Positions 1 through 6,609 are shown, numbered from the stretch's first letter. The stretch: 8,152 bases of DNA from Clostridiales bacterium (GCA_003452915.1 DMMZ01000045.1:63849-72000); one strand, 5' to 3'. The notes: generated from the letters alone by a model not told the origin. Numbers and translations: made by a program.

Positions 1-490
1 AGCCGTAAACAGTTACGTCCTGAATAGTAGAAAGGTTTACATCAGTCACCACAGGTGAAAAGTTTGCATTCTCAAGAATGTTAACCACACAGGGAACTTC
101 GGTATCCTCCCAGCCGTCGGCACGTGTTGAAAAGTTGAAAGAACAGGTTTGTGCTGTTGCGGTGCTTGGCATAAATTTTAGATAGTCCAGTGAAGAAACA
201 GGAATTGTCTGTCCGGAAATCACTTGAATTCCGTTCAGCATCAAAACCCCACCTTCGGGTAGTGAATTTACAACAATATACTCGAACTCGGTTCCGATTA
301 CATCGGTAAAATCATTTTTTGTGAAGTTGACCGTTTCGCCTTCAATCGAGCACTTGTCGAGCGTTGTTTTGCTCCGCAGGAAATCAATTGCCGGAGATAT
401 GTCGTCGCTTGCTGCCGATGCGGTAACAACAAGCATAACGGCGATGAAAGTACAGAAGATAAAAAATTTAAGTGGCTTCAAGATTTTCAT
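1..490 (-). CDS. Secreted protein with cadherin/Ig-like repeats, N-terminal part (runs off the left edge)
   Basis: An open frame of 163 codons begins at the ATG at 490-488 and continues past the window edge, so the C-terminus is not seen. Residues 1-26 form a Sec signal peptide: basic start (KILKPLK), hydrophobic core, and an ASA/AS cleavage site near residues 24-28. Residues about 40-140 look like one all-beta, cadherin-like repeat. The stretch SLPEGGVLMLNGIQVISGQ (residues 76-94) followed by LDYLKFMP matches the usual pattern of tandem cadherin-like domains. A second repeat seems to start at NFSPVVTDVNLSTIQDVTVYG. Such proteins are usually large cell-surface or secreted proteins, sometimes with anchoring domains at the C-terminus, which cannot be checked here. 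The start is ambiguous: the purine-rich GGAAAGGA (491-498) abuts the ATG, and an in-frame TTG at 481-479 lies about 9 bases beyond it. Either start keeps the signal peptide. Function is unknown. Confidence 0.8.
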   Translation of the reverse strand, partial: MKILKPLKFFIFCTFIAVMLVVTASAASDDISPAIDFLRSKTTLDKCSIEGETVNFTKNDFTDVIGTEFEYIVVNSLPEGGVLMLNGIQVISGQTIPVSSLDYLKFMPSTATAQTCSFNFSTRADGWEDTEVPCVVNILENANFSPVVTDVNLSTIQDVTVYG

Positions 491-597
491 TCCTTTCCTA
501 ATATCGATGCGTATACTACTTTTCTTAAGAAACAGTAAGAAAAATTCTTCAAAAAAGTCCATATATCAAAGACTTTATCTCGAATTTATAACTGTTT

Positions 598-611
598 CTA
601 ATTCGAATTAG
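598..611. repeat. 14-bp perfect palindrome, possible operator
   Basis: CTAATTCGAATTAG reads the same on both strands. It lies about 32 bases downstream of the -10 box of the leftward secreted-protein gene, so it would be in the transcribed leader near the expected transcription start. Dimeric repressors often bind such sites, but an AT-rich palindrome this short can also occur by chance. No regulator gene is in the window. Confidence 0.4.
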
Positions 612-643
612 TACTATAAATATAATAAGTAAAATAGTGGTAA

Positions 644-672
644 AATATACCGACTTTTTAGTAATAATGCAA
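644..672 (-). promoter_or_regulatory. Sigma-A type promoter for the secreted-protein gene
   Basis: On the minus strand a TTGCAT -35 box (672-667) and a TATATT -10 box (649-644) are separated by exactly 17 bases. The start codon at 490 lies about 150 bases downstream, giving a long leader that contains the 598-611 palindrome. Box match and spacing are good; the start of transcription is inferred. Confidence 0.6.
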
Positions 673-775
673 AAAATAAGTGAGATGTTCAAAAAGTTGT
701 AGCATAAAAATAGGGGGTATCATATAATATAAACGTTCATACAAAAATATTACAAAAAAATAATAAAACAACACA

Positions 776-815
776 AAAAGAGCATATGCATTGTTTTTAT
801 TGCATCTGCTCTTTT
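776..815 (-). terminator. Rho-independent terminator after the lipoprotein gene
   Basis: Two 15-base arms (776-790 and 801-815) are complementary except for one mismatch and enclose a 10-base loop. Read on the minus strand, the hairpin ends in TTTT and continues into a T-rich tract. It begins about 38 bases past the lipoprotein stop codon, as expected for the end of the leftward operon. On the plus strand the T-run after the stem is short, so termination in that direction would be weaker. Confidence 0.8.
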
Positions 816-852
816 GATATAATATATATAAATTATGAAAAAATGGAGTAAT

Positions 853-2640
853 TTACCTTTTGCCGCCTTTGTCGCCTACGTTACCTGAAGTTGTCAATAT
901 CGAAGAAACAGTTATGGTTGTATATTCGGTTCCGCCCGAGTAACTTCCGCCTGTATACAACCAATCGCTTAAAGCTCCTGTGCTTCTTCCTCCGAATAAA
1001 ATTGTGTAGGTTTCACCTTTTTTAAGCGAAGGAGAACAAATTGCAACCGACGAATATTGCTTACAGGGTGCAAAGGTAACTACGTCGTTGCAGTCTGAAT
1101 CTTCTACTCTGAAGATGGTGTTTGCTGATTGTGGGTCAAATCCTGCGAGTAAACCATATTGAGAGGAGTTTGTACCTATACCCTGTGCCATACCGCTGCT
1201 GCCTGCGGCGATCAAAAAGCCGCCTGTCATTTTAAAATCACCGTTATAATCAAGAGGTCCGTTTCCGTTATCGGTCGGACCGCATATAAGCAGAGTCCCT
1301 GAGCTCATGTTAACGGTTCCGTTTATGTCGATACCGTCACCTGCAGCATTTATTGCTATTAAACCGCCGCTTATTGTGAGGTTGCTGTTTCCACCTTGAG
1401 AAAAACCGCCTTTTCCTGGTCTGTCGTTGCCCATTGTGTCAGTACCTCCTGCGGTATTAATACCATCGTCACTTGATGTTATTCTGATTTCACCGCCGGA
1501 AATTTCAACCTCATTTCCTTCTAGTCCTTCATAGGATTTGGCTATTGTAGTTTTTCCACCCGAGATTTTAACGGTAGAATCCGAATGAATTCCATCGTCA
1601 TCAGCAGAAATAGTTATTACTCCGCCTAAGATTTCCAGATCACCGCCACAGTTAATAGCATCGTCATTTGAAGTAATGTTAAAAGTGCCACCTGCAATAA
1701 TTATCGAGGAATCACATTTTATTCCTTTATATCCAGTGCTTTCTGTAAGTGTTTTTCCACTATCGGTTGTCAGGTTGAGGTCACCACTAGTGATTGTGAT
1801 TTCGTTTACAGCTTCAATACCGTCTTCTCCAGAGGTGACAGTTATTACGCCACCTGTAATTATTATTACACCCTTACCCTCTTCGGTATCGTTCGAGGAT
1901 TTTATTGCGTCACCACCGGAGTTAATTGTTAAATTGCAGCCTTCTCCGATTTTTACGCTGTCTTTACCTCTAAGTGCGGTATTTTTACTGTTTACTGTAA
2001 TCATGCCGCCTATGATTTTTATATCGTTAGTAGACGAAATTCCATTATTATAGTTTCCGAAAACAATAAGTTTGCCCTTGCCCTTAATTGTAATATCATC
2101 CTTTGAGTATATAGCGGCATTCGAATCGTCATCGTTAATCTCGGTATAACTACTGCCGTCCGAGATTGTATTTTCTGTTCCGTCTGCAATAGTTATTATA
2201 ATTTTATCCGAACTAACCCCATAAATAGCTGTGTTAGTTAAACAGGTAAGGTTTACACCGTTCAGAATTAGCTCCACACTTTCCTCTTTATCAACGTAAA
2301 CAACAATCTGTCCGTCACTCATAGCACCGCTGATCGTGTAAACGCCCGCATCCTTAATGGTCGCAACTTTTCCGTCAACCAAAACACCGTCACCAGCGGT
2401 GATTCCGTTATCCGATAACACAATACTGCCATCCTGTACACCGTCTTTAATAATGTCGTTGCTTGTCTCGACAATGTCATCTACGGAAATATCAACGTCA
2501 AAATTACTTTCGTTTGTGTTCGAAACATTTGATGTGCCAGATAAAGTTTCGTCATTGCTGTTATTATAGGTTATTTTGCTGCACGAGGTAAGTATAAAAA
2601 CTATTGCTAAGGTTAGGGTAATGATGATTTTTATTTTCAT
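853..2640 (-). CDS. Lipoprotein with Cthe_2159-like beta-helix carbohydrate-binding domain
   Basis: This 595-residue protein starts with a lipoprotein signal: hydrophobic residues 5-17 and a lipobox L-T-S-C with Cys20 as the lipid-modified residue, so it should sit on the outer face of the membrane. Residues about 21-70 are a low-complexity Ser/Asn/Asp-rich linker. From about residue 80 to 480 the chain is built of short repeating strands of the form 'I-x-I-x-G-G-x-I-x-I', broken by acidic turns such as GEDGIEA (271-277), NDDAINC (325-331), DDDGIHS (347-353), YEGLEG (370-375), SDDGINT (390-396) and GDGIDIN (434-440). This is the signature of the Cthe_2159/DUF4353 family, a right-handed beta-helix related to pectate lyases; the Clostridium thermocellum member binds acidic plant polysaccharides and metal ions. 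The last 100 residues lack the repeat. I see no clear catalytic residues, so binding is the safer call than lyase activity. SD-like AAAGGGG (2656-2650) lies 9 bases from the ATG. Confidence 0.85.
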   Translation of the reverse strand: MKIKIIITLTLAIVFILTSCSKITYNNSNDETLSGTSNVSNTNESNFDVDISVDDIVETSNDIIKDGVQDGSIVLSDNGITAGDGVLVDGKVATIKDAGVYTISGAMSDGQIVVYVDKEESVELILNGVNLTCLTNTAIYGVSSDKIIITIADGTENTISDGSSYTEINDDDSNAAIYSKDDITIKGKGKLIVFGNYNNGISSTNDIKIIGGMITVNSKNTALRGKDSVKIGEGCNLTINSGGDAIKSSNDTEEGKGVIIITGGVITVTSGEDGIEAVNEITITSGDLNLTTDSGKTLTESTGYKGIKCDSSIIIAGGTFNITSNDDAINCGGDLEILGGVITISADDDGIHSDSTVKISGGKTTIAKSYEGLEGNEVEISGGEIRITSSDDGINTAGGTDTMGNDRPGKGGFSQGGNSNLTISGGLIAINAAGDGIDINGTVNMSSGTLLICGPTDNGNGPLDYNGDFKMTGGFLIAAGSSGMAQGIGTNSSQYGLLAGFDPQSANTIFRVEDSDCNDVVTFAPCKQYSSVAICSPSLKKGETYTILFGGRSTGALSDWLYTGGSYSGGTEYTTITVSSILTTSGNVGDKGGKR

Positions 2641-2664
2641 TTTTAATAGCCCCTTTTGCTTTGT

Positions 2665-2687
2665 GCAATAAGAATACCTTATATTGC
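2665..2687 (-). promoter_or_regulatory. Small inverted repeat in the lipoprotein leader
   Basis: GCAATA at 2665-2670 pairs with TATTGC at 2682-2687. With one bulged base the stem extends by three pairs around a 5-base loop. The repeat overlaps the possible -10 box of the lipoprotein promoter, so it could be an operator or a leader hairpin. There is no T-run after it, so it is not a convincing terminator for deoD. Confidence 0.25.
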
Positions 2688-2707
2688 TTAAATAACTCTT
2701 AACACAA
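2678..2707 (-). promoter_or_regulatory. Possible internal promoter for the lipoprotein gene
   Basis: On the minus strand TTGTGT (2707-2702) and TATAAG (2683-2678) are 18 bases apart, in the 72-base gap between deoD and the lipoprotein gene. The boxes are moderate matches. It would let the lipoprotein be made independently of the upstream purine genes, although read-through from deoD remains possible because no terminator is seen between them. Confidence 0.4.
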
Positions 2708-2712
2708 TTAAA

Positions 2713-3411
2713 TTATAACATCCCAAGTGCAACTTTTATCATATCGTCAAAACCGGTTTGCCGTTCTTCAACAGAAAGCTGTTCTTCCTTAAACAAGTGA
2801 TCGGAAATAGTGCAGATGCAAAGTGCTTTTTTGCCTGATTTCGCGGCGTTCATATAAAGTGCAGCAGCTTCCATTTCCACAGCGAGAACACCCATCGAAC
2901 GCCATTTTTCGTTAGCCTCTTTGGGACTGTAAAATACATCGGTTGATATGATGTTGCCGACTTTTACATTAACATTTAGTTTTTCTGCCGAAGCAACCGC
3001 TTTTTGTAGCAAAGAAAAATCCGCTATCGGGGCAAAGGTTCCGGGCAGACCGTATTGCCACGCAAAATTGCTGTCCGTACAGGCTCCCATACCAATAACA
3101 AGGTCACGTAGATTAACGTCGTCAGCAAGACCGCCTGCTGATCCAATGCGGATAATGTTATCAACATTATAAAAGTTATATAGCTCATAGGTATAAATTC
3201 CAACTGAGGGCATACCCATTCCATGACCCATAACAGTTACATCCTTGCCGTTATATTTGCCCGTAAAGCCGTACATATTTCTTACTTCGGTAACCTTTAC
3301 AGCGTCGGTAAGATAATTTTTTGAGATATATTCTGCACGCAAGGGGTCCCCCGGCATAAAAACTGTACTTGCTATCTGATTAACTCCTGCTTTATTGTGT
3401 GGTGTAGGCAT
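2713..3411 (-). CDS. deoD: Purine nucleoside phosphorylase, DeoD type
   Basis: DeoD cleaves purine (deoxy)nucleosides with phosphate to give the free base and (deoxy)ribose-1-phosphate in the cytoplasm. At 232 residues it is full length for the hexameric bacterial class (E. coli about 239) and aligns throughout. It has the start TPH with His5 (reaches into the neighbouring active site), MPGDPLRA with phosphate-binding Gly21 and Arg25, Arg44 in VRNMYGFTG, RIGSAGG with Arg88 and Ser91, VEMEAAA (178-184) binding the ribose, SDH (203-205) with the catalytic Asp204, and Arg217 in EERQTGF. An SD-like AAAGGA (3426-3421) lies 9 bases before the ATG. It follows the GNAT gene by 78 bases. The hexameric class accepts both adenosine and inosine, so it can finish SAH breakdown whichever nucleoside the upstream hydrolase releases. 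Confidence 0.96.
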   Translation of the reverse strand: MPTPHNKAGVNQIASTVFMPGDPLRAEYISKNYLTDAVKVTEVRNMYGFTGKYNGKDVTVMGHGMGMPSVGIYTYELYNFYNVDNIIRIGSAGGLADDVNLRDLVIGMGACTDSNFAWQYGLPGTFAPIADFSLLQKAVASAEKLNVNVKVGNIISTDVFYSPKEANEKWRSMGVLAVEMEAAALYMNAAKSGKKALCICTISDHLFKEEQLSVEERQTGFDDMIKVALGML

Positions 3412-3476
3412 GTTTAAAAGTCCTTTCTTTTATTAATTGATGTGTATTAAAAACATTTAACGAGATAAACATTATG

Positions 3477-3482
3477 ATTATA
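3477..3482 (-). promoter_or_regulatory. Possible -10 box ahead of deoD
   Basis: A perfect TATAAT on the minus strand lies just after the GNAT stop codon and about 66 bases before the deoD start. The best -35 at an acceptable spacing is TTATTA (3506-3501, 18-base spacer), a poor match. It may provide extra deoD transcription, but in this AT-rich gap a chance match is quite possible. Confidence 0.3.
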
Positions 3483-3489
3483 ATATACA

Positions 3490-3909
3490 CTAAATATACT
3501 TAATAAGAAACATTTCTAATGGTTGCTCAAATGGTGGCGTATCTAAAACAAGGCAACCTGCATCTTTATATCCCAACCTTCGATAGAAATGTTGTGCTTG
3601 CTCATCAACTTGCGTTGATGTCATTATCATTCTATATCCTAATTCGCCCATTTGATTCTCCCAAAACTGCATGGCTTTTTTACCAAAACCTTTACCACGA
3701 AAGGCTTCTTCAAAGTAAATTAAAGTGAGGAAGGGAGTGAAATCTCCGAAAAGATTATATCGCATAACCCCGATAGGTTTATCATCATCACTGATAACAT
3801 AACCTCTTCTATCTCGAATCTTTAGTTCAAACTCACTTTCACTTAAATGTCTATCGAGTGTAAACCAATATGGTTTATCACAATCAGATACATATCTAAT
3901 TCCGAACAT
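3490..3909 (-). CDS. GNAT family N-acetyltransferase
   Basis: A 139-residue single-domain GNAT protein that would transfer an acetyl group from acetyl-CoA to an unknown amine. The acetyl-CoA pyrophosphate loop RGKGFGKKAM (71-80) fits the family motif (Q/R)-x-x-G-x-(G/A), with Arg71, Gly74 and Gly76. Before it are the expected beta strands (RGYVISDDDKPIGVMRYNLF, 35-54, and FLTLIYFEEAF, 60-70), and after it the C-terminal QAQHFYRRLGYKDAG (104-118) with Tyr109 in the usual place of the general acid. The substrate cannot be read from the sequence. The start is well fixed by a near-perfect SD, AGGAGGT at 3922-3916, six bases before the ATG. The gene lies 36 bases after the ahcY-like gene. It splits two genes of one pathway and has a stronger ribosome site than its neighbours, so it may be a later insertion; a role in the pathway is not evident. 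Confidence 0.88.
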   Translation of the reverse strand: MFGIRYVSDCDKPYWFTLDRHLSESEFELKIRDRRGYVISDDDKPIGVMRYNLFGDFTPFLTLIYFEEAFRGKGFGKKAMQFWENQMGELGYRMIMTSTQVDEQAQHFYRRLGYKDAGCLVLDTPPFEQPLEMFLIKYI

Positions 3910-3914
3910 ATTAA

Positions 3915-3922
3915 CACCTCCT
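3915..3922 (-). promoter_or_regulatory. Strong Shine-Dalgarno site of the GNAT gene
   Basis: AGGAGGTG on the minus strand is almost fully complementary to the 16S anti-SD. The core AGGAGGT ends 6 bases before the ATG. It is clearly stronger than the SD-like sites of deoD and the lipoprotein gene. Confidence 0.85.
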
Positions 3923-3945
3923 AAAATAAATAACCTGAATACCCC

Positions 3946-5205
3946 TTATTCCCAATCATTCATATACTTATCCTGCTTTTCGGTTAGCGTATCTATTTCA
4001 AAGCCCCAGAATTTGAGTTTTCTTCTTGCAACCTCAAGGTCGACTTCACGAGGAACATCGATAATCATATCCTTTAAATCGCCTTTGTTTTTTACGAGAT
4101 GGAGGGCAGAGAGAGCCTGAATTGCAAAGGACATATCCATTATTTCTGCTGGGTGTCCGTCACCGGCGCAGATGTTTACAAGTCTGCCCTCGGCGATAAC
4201 GAATACAGTGTTTCCGTTTTCCAGCTTGTAACCGATAATATTATTTCGTGCTATATATGAATCGACCGCTATCTTTTTAAGGGTATCCATGTCGACCTCG
4301 ACATCAAAATGCCCTGCGTTGGAGAGTATAGCACCATCCTTCATAGAAAGAAAATGCTCTTTTGTAATAACTTCACAACAACCTGTGACGGTAACAAAGA
4401 ATTCGCCTATCGCAGCAGCCTCGCTCATCTTCATGACCTTAAAGCCGTCCATTACAGCTTCCATAGCTTTTATCGGATCAATCTCGGTTACGATAACCGA
4501 AGCTCCAAGTCCTTTTGCGCGCATAGCAACACCCTTACCGCACCAGCCATAGCCTGCGACAACAACGTTCTTTCCTGCAACAATAAGGTTTGTAGTACGG
4601 TTTATGCCGTCCCATACGGATTGTCCTGTGCCGTATCTATTATCGAACAGATGCTTGCAGTCCGCATTGTTAACAAGCACCATTGGAAATTTCAACGCAC
4701 CTTCCTTGTTCATAGCTAAAAGACGTACTATACCTGTTGTGGTTTCTTCACATCCGCCAATAACGTTTTTTATCAGGTGTGGGTATTTTGTGTGAATGAG
4801 AGTAACCAAGTCGCCACCGTCGTCGATAATAACATTCGGTGCGGCTTCTATAACCTTGCAAAGGTTTGCTTCGTAAACCTCCTGCGAGCAGCCGTAGGAA
4901 GCAAAAACATTAAGTCCGTCATGTACAAGAGCCGCGGCAACATCATCCTGTGTGGAAAGTGGGTTACTACCCGTAATAAACATCTCCGCACCGCCGGATG
5001 CCAAAACCTTGCAGAGATAAGCTGTTTTTGCTTCGAGATGAACTGAAAGTGCGACACGTAAGCCTTTGAACGGCTTTTTTGCAATAAATTCTTCTTCTAT
5101 ACCCCTGAGCAGGTCCATATTGCGTTTTACCCACTCAATTTTTATTTTTCCACTTTCCCAAAGGTTTATATCCTTGACATCGTATGTCATAGTTTCGTTT
5201 GCCAT
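3946..5205 (-). CDS. ahcY: AhcY-family hydrolase, short archaeal/Thermotoga-like class (possible S-inosylhomocysteine hydrolase)
   Basis: This NAD-dependent hydrolase splits S-adenosylhomocysteine, or more likely its deaminated form, into homocysteine and a nucleoside, relieving product inhibition of methyltransferases. Its 419 residues align with human SAHH over nearly the whole length. Catalytic residues are kept: His56 (human 55), Asp129 (131), Glu154-Thr155 (156-157), Lys184 (186), Asp188 (190), His299 (301) and His351 (353), plus the Rossmann loop GYGWCGKG (218-225). Differences from the human enzyme: the adenine pocket has Glu58 for Thr57, Lys60 for Glu59 and Asp349 for Met351; Cys195 is replaced by Thr193; and the chain stops just after LTEKQDKY, lacking the Lys/Tyr tail that reaches the partner's NAD. 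The start overlaps the mtaD stop (TAATG), with SD AAGGAG at 5220-5215 inside mtaD, implying translational coupling. The AhcY family is certain; preference for SIH over SAH is inferred from pocket and context. Confidence 0.95.
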   Translation of the reverse strand: MANETMTYDVKDINLWESGKIKIEWVKRNMDLLRGIEEEFIAKKPFKGLRVALSVHLEAKTAYLCKVLASGGAEMFITGSNPLSTQDDVAAALVHDGLNVFASYGCSQEVYEANLCKVIEAAPNVIIDDGGDLVTLIHTKYPHLIKNVIGGCEETTTGIVRLLAMNKEGALKFPMVLVNNADCKHLFDNRYGTGQSVWDGINRTTNLIVAGKNVVVAGYGWCGKGVAMRAKGLGASVIVTEIDPIKAMEAVMDGFKVMKMSEAAAIGEFFVTVTGCCEVITKEHFLSMKDGAILSNAGHFDVEVDMDTLKKIAVDSYIARNNIIGYKLENGNTVFVIAEGRLVNICAGDGHPAEIMDMSFAIQALSALHLVKNKGDLKDMIIDVPREVDLEVARRKLKFWGFEIDTLTEKQDKYMNDWE

Positions 5206-6485
5206 TACTTTGTACTCCTTAATTTTTCTGTTATTTTTTCTATATTGTAATATACTTCTTCTACGTCAATATTTGTTAAAATACGGTTTTCCATAACAAT
5301 TTTACCATCGATAATTGTTGTTACAACTTCGTTGCCTGTTGCGGAGTAAGTTAATGCGCATATCGGGTTGTTCATAGGACGCATCTGAGGGTAATTTGTA
5401 TCCAAAATTGCAATATCCGCTTTGTAACCAACCTCAATTTTGCCCAAGCGTTCAATACCGAGTGCTTTTGCACCATTTCCGGTAGCAAAGGCGAGTACAT
5501 CAAGCGCAGAAACTGCGGATGCGTCACCGCTTGTACCTTTGTGTAAAAGTGCGGTAAAATTCATCTCCGAGAACAGATTCAATGAGTTGTTCGAAGCCGC
5601 ACCGTCCGTTCCCAGACAGATGTTTACACCTTTATCAAGTAGCTGTTTTATGGGTGCGATACCGTTTCCTAACTTTAAATTACTCTTTGGGTTAGCGGCT
5701 ACGCTAACCTTTTTTGTTGATAGAATATCCATGTCATTCTCAGTAAGATGAACGCAGTGTGCGGCAAGTGTTTTATGCTCAAAAAACCCAAGCGAATCAA
5801 GATATTTGACAGGGGTAACACCATTTTGCGAAAGACAGGAATTCACCTCAAAAACCGACTCCGAAAGGTGAGTGTTAAGCGGAAGATTAAATTTATCTGC
5901 AAGGCTCATGGTCTCTAAAAGATATTCTTTATCACAAGTATAAATAGCATGTGGTGCAATCATAAAGCTTATAAGAGAGTTGCCCGAATACTTTTCTATC
6001 TCTTCAACGGCCTCTTTTATTCTGCGTTTACCGCCATCAACATCATTTTTACCACCGGACAAACCTCTGGAAACAACTGCACGCATACCGCTTTTTATTG
6101 CCGCCGTGTGTGTGGTATTCGGAAACATATGCATATCACAAAAAGTTCCTGTGCCACTCTTTATCATCTCAATGCAGGAGAGCATACAGCCCCAATAAGC
6201 ATCTTTTTCGTCAACAACATCCTCAAGCGGCATAATTTTATCAAACAACCATTCGTTGAAGGGTAGATCGTCAGCTATGTTTCGGAAAACCGACATATAA
6301 GCATGTGTATGACAGTTAATAAGCGCAGGAATAGCCAGCTTGTCCTTGCCGTCAATTACCTTTTCGGGTATAAAACCGTTTGGCTTTTCTCCGAGTGATA
6401 ATATAACACTGTTACCAATACAGATATCGGTTTTAATAATTTTACAATCAACAACCGCAAGAATGTCCTTAATTAAAATATTCAT
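5205..6485 (-). CDS. mtaD: 5'-methylthioadenosine/S-adenosylhomocysteine deaminase
   Basis: This is a cytoplasmic amidohydrolase of 426 residues that deaminates the adenine of SAH, MTA and related 5'-substituted adenosines to the inosine forms, releasing ammonia. The full fold is present: an N-terminal small beta domain, then the metal-binding HTH (His59, His61) in PALINCHTHAYMS, APHAIYT with His179, HLSES with His206 and the catalytic Glu209, AAHCVHL with His243 and His246, and GTDGAASNNSLNLF with the metal ligand Asp294. It resembles Thermotoga maritima TM0936, including SNLKLGNGIAP (268-278). Arg140 in SRG and Lys153/Arg154 after DGG occupy the region of the two arginines that hold the homocysteine carboxylate in TM0936, which supports SAH as a substrate. 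It is the first gene of the leftward operon, with its own promoter at 6542-6570. An SD-like AAAGG precedes the ATG by about 10 bases. Other members of the family take 5'-deoxyadenosine, so that substrate is possible too. Confidence 0.95.
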   Translation of the reverse strand: MNILIKDILAVVDCKIIKTDICIGNSVILSLGEKPNGFIPEKVIDGKDKLAIPALINCHTHAYMSVFRNIADDLPFNEWLFDKIMPLEDVVDEKDAYWGCMLSCIEMIKSGTGTFCDMHMFPNTTHTAAIKSGMRAVVSRGLSGGKNDVDGGKRRIKEAVEEIEKYSGNSLISFMIAPHAIYTCDKEYLLETMSLADKFNLPLNTHLSESVFEVNSCLSQNGVTPVKYLDSLGFFEHKTLAAHCVHLTENDMDILSTKKVSVAANPKSNLKLGNGIAPIKQLLDKGVNICLGTDGAASNNSLNLFSEMNFTALLHKGTSGDASAVSALDVLAFATGNGAKALGIERLGKIEVGYKADIAILDTNYPQMRPMNNPICALTYSATGNEVVTTIIDGKIVMENRILTNIDVEEVYYNIEKITEKLRSTK

Positions 6486-6541
6486 TAATGTAATACCTTT
6501 ATATATTTTACTTTAGAAAACAAATTTTCCCAATTATAATT

Positions 6542-6570
6542 ATTATATACTCAACAGCTAATAAAATCAA
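6542..6570 (-). promoter_or_regulatory. Sigma-A promoter of the mtaD-ahcY operon
   Basis: On the minus strand TTGATT (6570-6565) and a perfect TATAAT (6547-6542) are 17 bases apart. Transcription would begin near 6535, leaving a leader of about 50 bases before mtaD, which is too short for a typical SAM or SAH riboswitch. The -35 box is 10 bases from that of the divergent nfn promoter. Confidence 0.75.
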
Positions 6571-6580
6571 CAATAAAATA

Positions 6581-6609
6581 TTGCAAGTAACAAAATATTA
6601 TGATATAAT
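6581..6609 (+). promoter_or_regulatory. Sigma-A promoter with extended -10 for the nfn operon
   Basis: TTGCAA (6581-6586) and a perfect TATAAT (6604-6609) are 17 bases apart, and the -10 is preceded by TGA, giving an extended -10 (TGNTATAAT). Transcription would start near 6616, about 28 bases before the nfnA ATG at 6644. The -35 begins with the TTG that could be mistaken for an upstream start codon. Confidence 0.8.

Larger units (their letters stand above)
491..852. other. AT-rich intergenic region of 362 bases
   Basis: No credible gene is seen here on either strand. The region carries the promoter and leader of the leftward secreted-protein gene (promoter boxes at 644-672, palindrome at 598-611) and the terminator of the lipoprotein gene (776-815). 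The stretch between about 675 and 775 is AT-rich and shows nothing I can name apart from a short G-run (712-718). Confidence 0.7.

Noticed and set aside
321..611. Plus-strand open frame of 96 codons
   Set aside because: Most of it is antisense to the secreted-protein gene, which has a clear signal peptide, SD-like site and promoter. The frame has no recognisable content.
723..728. Plus-strand TATAAT as a rightward promoter
   Set aside because: The nearest TTG-type -35 is 20 bases away and no rightward gene follows; the next gene is antisense.
1676..2053. Plus-strand open frame of 125 codons with hydrophobic, Pro/Ser-rich sequence
   Set aside because: It is the mirror of the repetitive beta-helix gene: Gly/Asp/Ile codons read backwards give Pro/Val/Ile/Ser-rich strings. 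No SD is seen.
853..2640. Polysaccharide lyase activity for the beta-helix lipoprotein
   Set aside because: The fold family is related to pectate lyases, but I cannot see a convincing set of catalytic Lys/Arg residues; binding is the safer call.
4289..5046. Several overlapping plus-strand frames inside the ahcY-like gene
   Set aside because: They are shadows of a well-conserved enzyme gene on the opposite strand.
6486..6535. SAM or SAH riboswitch before mtaD
   Set aside because: The predicted leader is only about 50 bases, AT-rich, and lacks the conserved stems expected of those riboswitches.
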